A stretch of 10,959 nucleotides of DNA from JBAWAP01 sp049589355 (GTDB lineage Bacteria > Chloroflexota > Anaerolineae > VGOG01): contig JBAWAP010000240.1 of the NCBI GenBank assembly GCA_049589355.1, positions 1 through 10,959 on the forward strand, in the 5' to 3' direction. This document shows, one piece after another, positions 1 through 5,978 of the stretch. The position numbers and the translations under genes were made by a program. Every line of letters begins with the position of its first letter. Position 1 is the first letter of the stretch. The notes below the pieces were generated by a model. It saw nothing but the letters and a program-made list of their open reading frames with translations, had not been told where the DNA came from and did no database searches.

Positions 1-725
1 TCGTCATCTCACTCCACTCTCCAAGTTGCAACAATGCATCTTGGTGTTGCTGGGTTTCTCACTGGACATCTACACCAGACTTTGCACGGATTTTCTAAAA
101 CCGCCCTGAAAATGGGCGAACCATAGGCTATCCTTACGGTGTATGCAATGTTCAATGCTATCGTGCTCTAGGTAATTTGCTTGCGGGCAAGACCAAGCAG
201 GCCTTGATAGCGGCAAAAGAGGCATTTGAACTAGCACAAGTCAGCGGATATATTGGACGCTTTGAACGTAATGTTGTCCAGGCCGAGTGGCTGCTGGGCG
301 CTGCACACCGCGCACTGGGCCATCTGCCTGAGGCAGAGACGCACCTCACCGAGACGCTGACCCGCTGCCGGCGCATCAACCTTGTGGAGTTGGAGCCGGA
401 CATCCTGCTGGAGATGGCACGGCTGCGGTGGGCGCAGGCACAAGGCAGCGAGATAACAAGTGACGAGTCAGCGAGGTTGCAGGAGGAAGCGTTGGGGTTG
501 GCGCGGGAGGCGCTGGAGATCGCCGACCGGTGTGAGTACCGGCTGAAGCAGGCGGACATCCACAACTTCCTCACCCAAGTGGCGCTGGAGAAGGGAGATC
601 GCAAAGAGGCACGGAAGCACGCAGAGATTGCCAAGGAGAGGGCGTGGTGCGATGGGCCGCCCCATTGCTACAAGCCCGCACTGGAACAGGCGGAGAGGAT
701 ATTGGAATCGTGCGGAGGCGGATGA
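1..725 (+). pseudogene. TPR-repeat protein, 3' part, probably frameshifted
   Basis: The frame ending at TGA 723-725 is open from 99 and reads as helical TPR pairs (Gly/Ala/Leu pattern such as GNLLAGKTKQALIAAKEAFEL near 171-233, then LGAAHRALGHLPEAETHL and REALEIADRCEYRLKQADIHNF). It has no ATG; the only start candidate is TTG 177, without a convincing Shine-Dalgarno, and TPR-like sequence already precedes it from about 144. Upstream, frame 1 is open from the window edge to TAG 124-126 and also reads TPR-like (LGVAGFLTGHLHQTL, then KTALKMGEP). Joining the two frames near 115-126 gives one continuous repeat protein. I therefore infer the C-terminal end of a larger TPR protein, of the kind attached to AAA/STAND ATPases, adenylate cyclases or LuxR regulators, broken by one frameshift. 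A shortened functional CDS 177-725 is the alternative. Its stop overlaps the start of the thioesterase gene. Confidence 0.55.
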
Positions 726-1183
726 TGCAGAAGCAACCCAATTCCCGCAGGTGTTTCGTATGCGGGATGGAGAACCCCATCGGTCTGAAAGCCTTCTTCT
801 ACGAAGACGACGACGGGCGGGTGATCGTTAAGTACACACCCCGCCAGGAACACCAAGGCTACCCTGGCTTCGTGCACGGTGGGATCATCAGCGCCCTAAT
901 GGACGAGGTCATCGGGCGCGTGGTCACGTCCCTAGACATCTGGGCGGTGACCGCCACGCTGGAGCTCAAGTTCCGCAAGCCTGTGCCCTTGGGGGAAGAG
1001 CTGACAATCATTGGAGAAATGGTCCATTTGCGCTCCCGGTCGTTTGAGGCCAAGGGAGAGCTGCACCTGGCGGACGGCACCGTCGCCGTCGAGGGCTACG
1101 GCGTCTACGTCCGCCTTCCCGACGAAGAGATCGAGAGGCGAAGGAATGAGTTGGATTTCTGGGAAGTAGTGCCGGATGAGTAA
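722..1183 (+). CDS. PaaI-family hotdog-fold thioesterase
   Basis: A 153-aa single hotdog domain, the normal size for the PaaI/YbgC-like acyl-CoA thioesterase group. The diagnostic motif is HGG at residues 52-54 followed by D61-E62 (FVHGGIISALMDE), the loop that holds the catalytic Asp/Glu and the acyl-thioester carbonyl in PaaI-type enzymes. The N-terminus carries C11-F-V-C14-G followed by NPIGL, a signature of a thioesterase subgroup that begins with a CxxCG knuckle; whether it binds zinc is not shown. Expected activity is hydrolysis of an acyl-CoA in the cytoplasm; the substrate cannot be read from sequence. Two ATGs are adjacent (722 and 725). The first overlaps the upstream TGA as ATGA and follows GGAGG at 714-718, suggesting translational coupling. 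Kinase and metalloenzyme genes follow on the same strand. Confidence 0.88.
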   Translation: MMQKQPNSRRCFVCGMENPIGLKAFFYEDDDGRVIVKYTPRQEHQGYPGFVHGGIISALMDEVIGRVVTSLDIWAVTATLELKFRKPVPLGEELTIIGEMVHLRSRSFEAKGELHLADGTVAVEGYGVYVRLPDEEIERRRNELDFWEVVPDE

Positions 1184-1234
1184 TGAGGTAATGAGTAACT
1201 AGGAAACGAGTAACGAGTCACCTGTTACCTCATT
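1178..1234 (+). repeat. Heptanucleotide-period spacer repeat with inverted ends
   Basis: From the last codons of the thioesterase gene onward the DNA runs in units of 7 (sometimes 8) nt: GAGTAAT, GAGGTAAT, GAGTAAC, TAGGAAAC, GAGTAAC, GAGTCAC, CTGTTAC. AATGAGGTAA at 1182-1191 is the exact reverse complement of TTACCTCATT at 1225-1234, so the tract can also form a 10-bp stem with a 33-nt loop. The stop codon TAA 1181-1183 lies inside the first unit. It resembles two other heptamer tracts in this window (7238-7272 and 7709-7757). Confidence 0.7.
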
Positions 1235-1256
1235 GACTAAAACAGGAGGAATAGCT

Positions 1257-1739
1257 ATGGAACTCAAGATGGTCAAGATCGAAAAGCCGGAGGACGTGAA
1301 CATGATCCTCGGCCAATCTCACTTCATCAAGACCGTGGAGGATATCCACGAGACGATGGTCACCTCGGTGCCGGGCGCTAAGTTCGGGCTGGCCTTCTGC
1401 GAGTCCTCAGGGGCTTGCCTGGTGCGGGCCAGCGGCACCGACGAGGAGCTGGTGGAGTTGGCCAAGAAGAATGCTCTGGCCCTGTCCGCTGGCCACGCCT
1501 TCATCGTCCTCATGAAGGACACCTACCCCATCAACTTCCTCAACGCCATCAAGAACGTGCCCGAGGTGTGCCGCATCTTCTGCGCCACGGCCAACGCCGT
1601 GGAGGTGGTCATCGCCGAGACGGAGCAAGGCCGCGGTATCCTGGGCGTCATAGACGGGCTTCCATCTAAGGGCATTGAGGGCGAGGAGGACATCGCCTGG
1701 CGCAAGGACTTCCTGCGCATGATCGGCTACAAGCTTTGA
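1257..1739 (+). CDS. Adenosine-specific kinase (DUF355/PF04008 family)
   Basis: A 160-aa protein that matches the small adenosine-specific kinase family along its whole length: MELKMVKIEKPEDVN at the start, GQSHFIKTVEDI, then PGAKFGLAFCE-SSG-CLVR, GHAFIVLMKD, NAIKNVPEVCRIFCATAN, and GRGILGVIDG-P-KGIE toward the C-terminus. Family members, studied mainly in hyperthermophilic archaea, are thought to phosphorylate adenosine, but they are unrelated to ribokinase-type adenosine kinases; the reaction in this organism is an inference. The start is fixed by AGGAGGA at 1244-1250, 6 nt before ATG 1257; an in-frame TTG at 1233 has no such site. The stop TGA 1737-1739 overlaps the TTG start of the next gene, so the two are probably co-translated. 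Confidence 0.88.
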   Translation: MELKMVKIEKPEDVNMILGQSHFIKTVEDIHETMVTSVPGAKFGLAFCESSGACLVRASGTDEELVELAKKNALALSAGHAFIVLMKDTYPINFLNAIKNVPEVCRIFCATANAVEVVIAETEQGRGILGVIDGLPSKGIEGEEDIAWRKDFLRMIGYKL

Positions 1740-2647
1740 ACGATATCGCATCCCCCTCTGTGATCTTCGTCTTCCTGGATGGCCTGGGCTTGGGGCCAGC
1801 CAATGAAACCAATCCTCTCTGGCTGGCTCCCATGCCCAACTTTCGGCGGCTATTGGGCGGGCCGCCGGTAGCAGGGCGGAATGTGGATCGGCCGGGGCTG
1901 CTATTCAAAGCCATTGATGCTCTCCTGGGCGTGCAAGGCTTGCCCCAGAGCGCCACCGGCCAGACGGCCCTTTTCACCGGGGTCAACGCGGCACAACTGT
2001 TGGGCCAACACGTGGGTGCCTACCCCACTGGCCCCCTCATTGAGGTCATCAACGAGCACAACATCCTCAAGAGGGCCACCGAGCGGGGCTACCGGGCCAC
2101 CTTCGCTAACGCTTACACTCCCCAGTACTTCCAGTTGGTGAAAGAGCGGAAACGCAGGCACTCAGCCACCACCCTCAGCGTCCTGGCCGCTGGTCTGCCC
2201 TTTCGCACCCTGGCGGATTTAGAACAGGGCGAAGCCGTCTACTGGGACATCACTAACTTCTATCTGGCCGGGCACCTGCACATGGCGGTGCCTATCATCG
2301 AACCGGAGACAGCCGGCCGGCGCCTGGCCCGCCTCAGTCAAAACTACGACTTAGTGCTCTACGAATCGTTCTTGCCCGATGCGGTTGGTCATCGGAAAAA
2401 CCTGGAGACAGCGCTGGAAATCCTCGACATGCTGGACCGTTTCTTCGCCGGGCTGCTGGAGGAGGTCGGGCCAACGGTCACCGTCGTCATGAGCAGCGAC
2501 CACGGCAACCTGGAGGAAATTGGGTTGCGCCTGCATAGCACCAACCCTGTGCCTCTCCTGGCTGTGGGGCCTGGAGCGGAGTCCTTCCGCCAGGCCCAGG
2601 CTATCACCGACGTGGCTGGTGGGATCATGCGGGTGTTAGAAGCGTAG
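1736..2647 (+). CDS. Alkaline phosphatase / phosphoglycerate mutase superfamily metalloenzyme
   Basis: A 303-aa protein with the two-metal core of the alkaline phosphatase superfamily (PF01676-like). Visible ligands in order: D15 in FVFLDGLGLG; candidate nucleophile T77 in ATGQTALFTG; D215 and H219 in LPDAVGHRKN; D255-H256 in SSDHGN; H267 in LHSTNPVPLL. The SSDHGN and H-S-T-N-P-V-P segments resemble cofactor-independent phosphoglycerate mutase, but the protein is much shorter than the roughly 500-aa iPGM and lacks its inserted transferase domain, so it is more likely a phosphohydrolase or phosphomutase of unknown substrate. The TTG start overlaps the kinase stop as TTGA, and there is no strong Shine-Dalgarno. 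GTG 1760 is a possible alternative, but it would cut close to the DG motif. Coupling to an adenosine kinase hints at nucleoside/phosphate metabolism. Confidence 0.82.
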   Translation: MNDIASPSVIFVFLDGLGLGPANETNPLWLAPMPNFRRLLGGPPVAGRNVDRPGLLFKAIDALLGVQGLPQSATGQTALFTGVNAAQLLGQHVGAYPTGPLIEVINEHNILKRATERGYRATFANAYTPQYFQLVKERKRRHSATTLSVLAAGLPFRTLADLEQGEAVYWDITNFYLAGHLHMAVPIIEPETAGRRLARLSQNYDLVLYESFLPDAVGHRKNLETALEILDMLDRFFAGLLEEVGPTVTVVMSSDHGNLEEIGLRLHSTNPVPLLAVGPGAESFRQAQAITDVAGGIMRVLEA

Positions 2648-2663
2648 ATGAAGCCAGCAGAAG

Positions 2664-2750
2664 CCCCCACCCCCAACCCTTCGACCTTGCTCAGGGCAAG
2701 CTTTGGGGGAGGGGAGCTGTTCCCCCTTCTCCCAGGGCTGGGAGAAGGGG
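2664..2750. repeat. GC-rich double-hairpin intergenic element
   Basis: Just after the metalloenzyme gene lie two adjacent hairpins. The first pairs 2665-2676 with 2703-2714 (C-rich arm against TTGGGGGAGGGG, one mismatch in 12); its loop contains a 24-bp repeat at 2678-2701. The second is perfect: 12 bp, 2723-2734 with 2739-2750, 4-nt loop. There is no following T-run. This looks like a REP/MITE-like dispersed element, possibly non-autonomous; no transposase is present. Confidence 0.6.
2678..2701 (+). repeat. 24-bp dispersed repeat, copy 1
   Basis: Reads CCTTCGAC, CTT, GCTCAGG, GCAAGC. It matches the copy at 8479-8502 (reverse strand) at 19 of 24 positions. The CTTCGAC...GCTCAGG core is a motif I recognise as widely dispersed in environmental bacterial genomes. 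Here it is intergenic and contains its own small dyad (CTTGC/GCAAG). Confidence 0.65.
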
Positions 2751-2778
2751 ATTAGGGGGATGAGGGCTAACAATGCAA

Positions 2779-2805
2779 AAACCCACGAAGACCTTTCGTG
2801 GGTTT
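2779..2805. terminator. Bidirectional intrinsic terminator
   Basis: A perfect 11-bp stem, 2779-2789 (AAACCCACGAA) with 2795-2805 (TTCGTGGGTTT), and a 5-nt loop. On the minus strand the stem runs into a stretch of five T, a good intrinsic terminator for the HicB-like gene. On the plus strand the tail is TTTCC, weaker but able to end the thioesterase-kinase-metalloenzyme transcript. Confidence 0.8.
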
Positions 2806-2913
2806 CCTAATTAGCAGCAGTGTAAGCTTGGTCACGAAGCTCGAATCAGCAGCAGCTAGCTTGGAACAACGGTCCAGTCGGCTCCAGCTACAAGAGCTAT
2901 CCGCGGTGGACTA

Positions 2914-3078
2914 TCACTCTTCTTCTGGTTCCAGGTACGATTCGAGAGCTTCTTTCAGTTTGCTCATCAATTCATCGAGGGATTTGGCCTGGATGCGATA
3001 GTCTTGGAGCTCGGGCACAATAGCAACTATATAGCCCTCGTCGTTTTGTTCTATCATCAGACTGAACTCTTTTGCCAT
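2914..3078 (-). CDS. HicB-like small protein, orphan antitoxin-type
   Basis: A 54-aa protein reading MAKEFSLMIEQNDEG, YIVAIVPELQDY, then SLDELMSKLKEALESYL. This is the HicB partial RNase-H-like pattern: beta strand with G-Y-I-V-A, PEL turn, and a C-terminal helix with E-A-L-x-x-Y-L. ATG 3078 is preferred because GGGAGG lies 5 nt upstream; an in-frame GTG at 3099 would start inside the region holding that site. It has no C-terminal DNA-binding domain, as in the shortest HicB proteins. No HicA toxin (dsRNA-binding fold with the GSH motif) is visible on either side, so it is an orphan. It may be a remnant antitoxin or a stand-alone HicB-fold protein; a toxin-neutralising role is not demonstrated. 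It has its own promoter and terminator. Confidence 0.78.
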   Translation of the reverse strand: MAKEFSLMIEQNDEGYIVAIVPELQDYRIQAKSLDELMSKLKEALESYLEPEEE

Positions 3079-3129
3079 ATCAACCTCCCATCGGTCCACG
3101 CTAACCAGAGCTTCAGTCCTCTAGTCGAG

Positions 3130-3152
3130 AGAGCAGCTTCCCTTGTTGCTCT
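3130..3152. promoter_or_regulatory. Dyad in leader of the HicB-like gene
   Basis: AGAGCAGC at 3130-3137 pairs with GTTGCTCT at 3145-3152 (8 bp, one G-T) around a 7-nt loop. It lies just downstream of the predicted transcription start, where an operator or a leader hairpin would sit. Regulator unknown. Confidence 0.35.
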
Positions 3153-3162
3153 TCACTAACTT

Positions 3163-3190
3163 ATTATACCACTTTTCGCACCGAAATCAA
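3163..3190 (-). promoter_or_regulatory. Sigma70-type promoter for the HicB-like gene
   Basis: On the minus strand: -35 TTGATT (3185-3190), 16-bp spacer, and a consensus -10 TATAAT (3163-3168). The predicted start is near 3156, about 78 nt before the ATG. The rest of this gap, 3191-3337, shows no clear plus-strand promoter for the radical SAM gene. Confidence 0.7.
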
Positions 3191-3337
3191 GCCAACCAAA
3201 GCAAGCCAAAAATATCTGAAACCACTTGTCCATCTGGCATGTCGCGGCGATAGTGGGAATGGTAAAATCCCTGTATTCAAGTATACCGGGAGCAAAGAGA
3301 TGAGGGGCTAGTGGAACGGTGTTCGAGGAGAACACGG

Positions 3338-4363
3338 ATGCAAAGACCATTCTGCCCCACCGACCTGGGCATCATCATGAGCTACCAGTGCCAGTGCGCC
3401 TGCAAGCACTGCCTCTATAACTGCAGCCCTCGCTGGAAGGACTGGATGTCACCCCAGACGCTGCGGGAAGCACTGGAAGCTACCCAGGCCTGGAGCCATC
3501 GCTTTCAGATTCACCTGACCGGGGGCGAACCGTTCCTGAACTTCCCCTTGTTGCTGGAGGGAGTCAGGATAGCAGCGGAACTAGGAATCCCCTGTTATGT
3601 CGAGACAAACGCCGGTTGGTGCCTTCGGGAGGAGGATGTGGCCGATAAGTTCACCACGCTCAAGGAGGCAGGGCTCAGCGCCATCCCGATCAGTTGCTCG
3701 CCCTTCCACGCCGAGAAGATCCCTCCCGCCCGAACCTTCCTGGCCATCCACAAGGCGCTGGAGGTCTTCGGCCGACAGAGGGTGATCGTCTATCTGCCTA
3801 ACTCCCTGGAGCAGGTTCAGCTCTTCGATGTGGAAAAGACCACGCCCATCGCGCGCTACGTGGAAAGGTTCGGGCTGGAACGCGCGGGAAGGATGCTCTG
3901 GGATGGCTACAGCATCATCTCTGGAGGACGATCAGGGTATGCCTTGGGACACCTGACCCACAAGCGGCCCGCAGCGGCCTTCAAGGGCCAGAACTGCTTT
4001 CTGGAGATCATCTACGCCCACCATTCGCATTTCGACCTCTACGGGAATTACACCTCTTGGTTCTGCGGTGGGCTGACCGTGGGCGACTGGCACAGCCTGC
4101 CCCAGGTTCTCGATGACTTGCGGAAGCGTCGCTTCCCACCCCTGGTGGACATCCTGGTCCACGTCGGGCCCTTCGGCCTGTTCGAGATGGCCAAGGCGAA
4201 GTACAGCTACCAGGAGCTGCCCGAGGGTTACGCCGGCAAGTGCCACCTGTGCGTAGACGTGCGGAGGTGTCTCTACCAGCAGGGAGAGTTTGCCGAGCTG
4301 CGGCCGGGAGGGTTTTATGAAGACCCCTTATTGGCTAGAAGCACACCAGAGGAAAGGACATGA
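3338..4363 (+). CDS. Radical SAM enzyme with Cys-rich C-terminus
   Basis: A 341-aa protein. The radical SAM cluster motif is C18-xxx-C22-xx-C25 in YQCQCACKHC, and the SAM-binding GGEP motif is residues 62-65 (HLTGGEPFLN). The TIM-barrel core continues with a beta-strand ending YVETNAGWC near residue 95. The C-terminal third holds additional cysteines, C220, C243, C302, C305 and C311 (last three in GKCHLCVDVRRC), which could ligate an auxiliary SPASM- or twitch-type iron-sulfur cluster. ATG 3338 is chosen because GAGGAG at 3325-3330 lies 7 nt upstream; the in-frame GTG at 3311 lacks a site. The stop TGA 4361-4363 overlaps the next start as ATGA. Substrate unknown; auxiliary-cluster enzymes often modify peptides or proteins, but no recognisable precursor peptide is seen. 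Confidence 0.87.
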   Translation: MQRPFCPTDLGIIMSYQCQCACKHCLYNCSPRWKDWMSPQTLREALEATQAWSHRFQIHLTGGEPFLNFPLLLEGVRIAAELGIPCYVETNAGWCLREEDVADKFTTLKEAGLSAIPISCSPFHAEKIPPARTFLAIHKALEVFGRQRVIVYLPNSLEQVQLFDVEKTTPIARYVERFGLERAGRMLWDGYSIISGGRSGYALGHLTHKRPAAAFKGQNCFLEIIYAHHSHFDLYGNYTSWFCGGLTVGDWHSLPQVLDDLRKRRFPPLVDILVHVGPFGLFEMAKAKYSYQELPEGYAGKCHLCVDVRRCLYQQGEFAELRPGGFYEDPLLARSTPEERT

Positions 4364-4578
4364 ACTTGCAGGATCGCATCGAGTGGTTCGAGGAAGCTGA
4401 GGTCGCTGGCTATCCTGAATGGGCCAGCCTCATCGCCATTCTCAAGGCCCCCTCCGAAAGCCGATGCGTCGAAAGAGCTCAAAGAGAAGAAGGAGATCAA
4501 AGCGAAAATGATGCTTCGATCTCCTTCCAGGATACTCGAAAGGGCGCCCACTACTCCCTCTCCACTGCCATGAAGTAA
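4360..4578 (+). CDS. Small ORF coupled to the radical SAM gene
   Basis: A 72-aa ORF whose ATG overlaps the radical SAM stop (ATGA) and follows AGGAAAGG at 4350-4357. Residues 1-29 (DRIEWFEEAEVAGYPEWASLIAILK) look like a genuine amphipathic helical segment. From about residue 30 the composition becomes polar and low in hydrophobics and reads less like a folded protein, so the 3' part may be degenerate. I do not recognise the family. It could be a partner or substrate of the radical SAM enzyme or a decaying gene. It has a single Cys and no leader-like cleavage motif. Confidence 0.5.
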   Translation: MNLQDRIEWFEEAEVAGYPEWASLIAILKAPSESRCVERAQREEGDQSENDASISFQDTRKGAHYSLSTAMK

Positions 4579-4647
4579 CTGGGCCTATCTCAGCGCGACA
4601 AGCACACTCACAGACCCGCAGACTTGCCTACCCGTTCACTCGCTCCC

Positions 4648-5913
4648 TCACTGCGCCAACAACTGCTCGATGGCCTCCTGGAGTTGGTCGAGAGACACGT
4701 AGCCACCCTGCTCTCCCTTGAAAATGAAGAACAGCGGTGCTGGGGGGAACTGGTTCTCCTGCCCGATGGTGAAATCCTGTATCACTTTCTCCGACATTTG
4801 GCCTTCGTCCAGACAGGTTGCAAAGGCGGCAGCGTCCAGGCCCAACTGGGCAGCATACCCTTTGAACACAGCCGTGACGTCCTCCACCTGGCTCCACTCT
4901 TCCTGTTTCGTGAAAAGCAGCTCGTACATGGAACAGAAGGCTCCTTGCTGCCCGGCACATTCGGCAGCCTCGGCCGCTGTGAGCCCCTGGGTATGATCGA
5001 GGGCTGGGAAATGCTTGACGACGAGCCGCACCTTGCCCGGCTCCACGTATGCCTTCTCCAGCTCAGGCCACTCTTCCAGGAAGTGTTTGCGGTTTTCCGC
5101 CGACTGTAAGTCAACGAATTCCACCAGGCCAATCTCCGCCTTCTCTGAGCCGCAGAAAGCATCGCCGCCGTAGGTATAGCCAGGCCGCTCAGGGTTGGGA
5201 TCGAAGATCGTGGCGCCGGATGGCAGCGGCGTGGGTGTGGGGGGCGGATGCTCCCCCCGCAACGCCTTCTCGATGGTCTCCTGGAACACCTCGAACGACT
5301 GTGCGCCGGAGATGAACCAGTCGTTGACGAAGAAGGCTGGGGCACCACTCACTCCAAGCGCTGCACCTCGTTCGAGCTCGGACTGGACCTGGGCGGCTGT
5401 CTCTCCTGATTCCAGGCAGGTGACGAAGGCGTCGGTATTCAGGCCCAGTTGAGCAACATATCCCTTGAACAGCTCGACTGGGTTCTCCTGGCCGCTCCAC
5501 TCCTGGGCTTTCTCGAACAGGAGATCGTGCATGGACCAGAAGGCTTCGGCTCCCTGCTTGGCAACGCAGAGGGAGGCTTCAGCGGCCGGTCGAGCCTGGG
5601 GGTGCATACTTTCGAGTGGGTACTGAAGGAAAACCTGCTTGACTTTGCCTGTGGCGATGTACGCTTCATACAGAAGCGGGCCCGTCTGTAAGGTGTGACG
5701 GGCACAGTACGGTCACTGGAAATCTGAGAATTCCAGCAGCGTTACAGAGGCATTGGGATTTCCGCGATAGGGCGAGCCCTCCTCGGTGAAGCCCATCGTA
5801 TCGGTCGACGGCAACGACGTGGCCGTCGGCTCCGGCGTAGCCTTGGGACTGCAGGCGGCCACGATCAAGGCCGTGATAAGCAGCCCTAGGTACAAACAGC
5901 GTTTGAAATTCAT
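4648..5913 (-). CDS. Tandem DsbA-like lipoprotein with in-frame TGA at the active-site Cys (candidate selenoprotein)
   Basis: Read as one frame, this is 421 aa. Residues 1-21 form a lipoprotein signal with lipobox V-A-A-C21, followed by a Thr/Pro-rich linker. Domain 1 (about 54-210) is a DsbA/thioredoxin-like fold: ASVTLLEFSDFQ, then TGA as codon 67 (5713-5715), then P68-Y69-C70 and ARHTLQTGPLLYEAYI; the cis-Pro segment GVSGAPAFFV has its Pro at 192. Domain 2 (about 245-415) is homologous, but S271-A-E-N274 replaces CxxC; PAPLFF with Pro 393 supplies the cis-Pro. A Pro-rich linker (223-232) joins them. The TGA replaces exactly the nucleophilic Cys and the same frame continues in homologous sequence, favouring selenocysteine over decay; a true nonsense mutation or sequence error remains possible. 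The ATG 5913 has GGAGG about 5 nt upstream. Expected role: extracytoplasmic thiol-disulfide exchange. Confidence 0.8.
5680..5715 (-). promoter_or_regulatory. UGA codon plus candidate SECIS hairpin
   Basis: After TGA (5713-5715) and 9 nt, GCCCGUC (5697-5703) pairs perfectly with GACGGGC (5680-5686) around a 10-nt loop ACACCUUACA. The loop begins 16 nt after the UGA, near the lower limit expected for bacterial SECIS elements, which are read by SelB. Against it: the canonical loop starts with a G followed by U, and this loop has neither in that position. The hairpin could also be incidental to a GC-rich coding region. Confidence 0.4.
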
Positions 5914-5942
5914 GTCACCTCCACAAGTTGGTAGATGGTGTA

Positions 5943-5970
5943 ATTATAGCATATTTGTCGTCTGGGGCAA
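5943..5970 (-). promoter_or_regulatory. Sigma70-type promoter for the DsbA-like lipoprotein gene
   Basis: On the minus strand: -35 TTGCCC (5965-5970), 16-bp spacer, consensus -10 TATAAT (5943-5948), leading to a short leader of about 25-30 nt before ATG 5913. The -35 lies immediately past the end of the MFS gene, so the lipoprotein can be expressed separately from the upstream transporter operon. Confidence 0.7.
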
Positions 5971-5978
5971 ATCTGGGC

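Noticed and set aside
2806..2913. Possible tRNA or HicA remnant in the spacer after the HicB-like gene
   Set aside because: Short dyads are present but no cloverleaf with a T-arm consensus, and no HicA motifs in any frame.
4624..5109. 161-aa plus-strand ORF
   Set aside because: Antisense to domain 2 of the DsbA-like protein, where homology to domain 1 is clear; no ribosome site or family features.
5713..5715. Genetic code reassignment of TGA, or frameshift between two genes
   Set aside because: TGA serves as the normal stop for several other genes here (for example 1737-1739 and 4361-4363), and the two halves of the DsbA-like gene are in the same frame, so no frameshift is needed.
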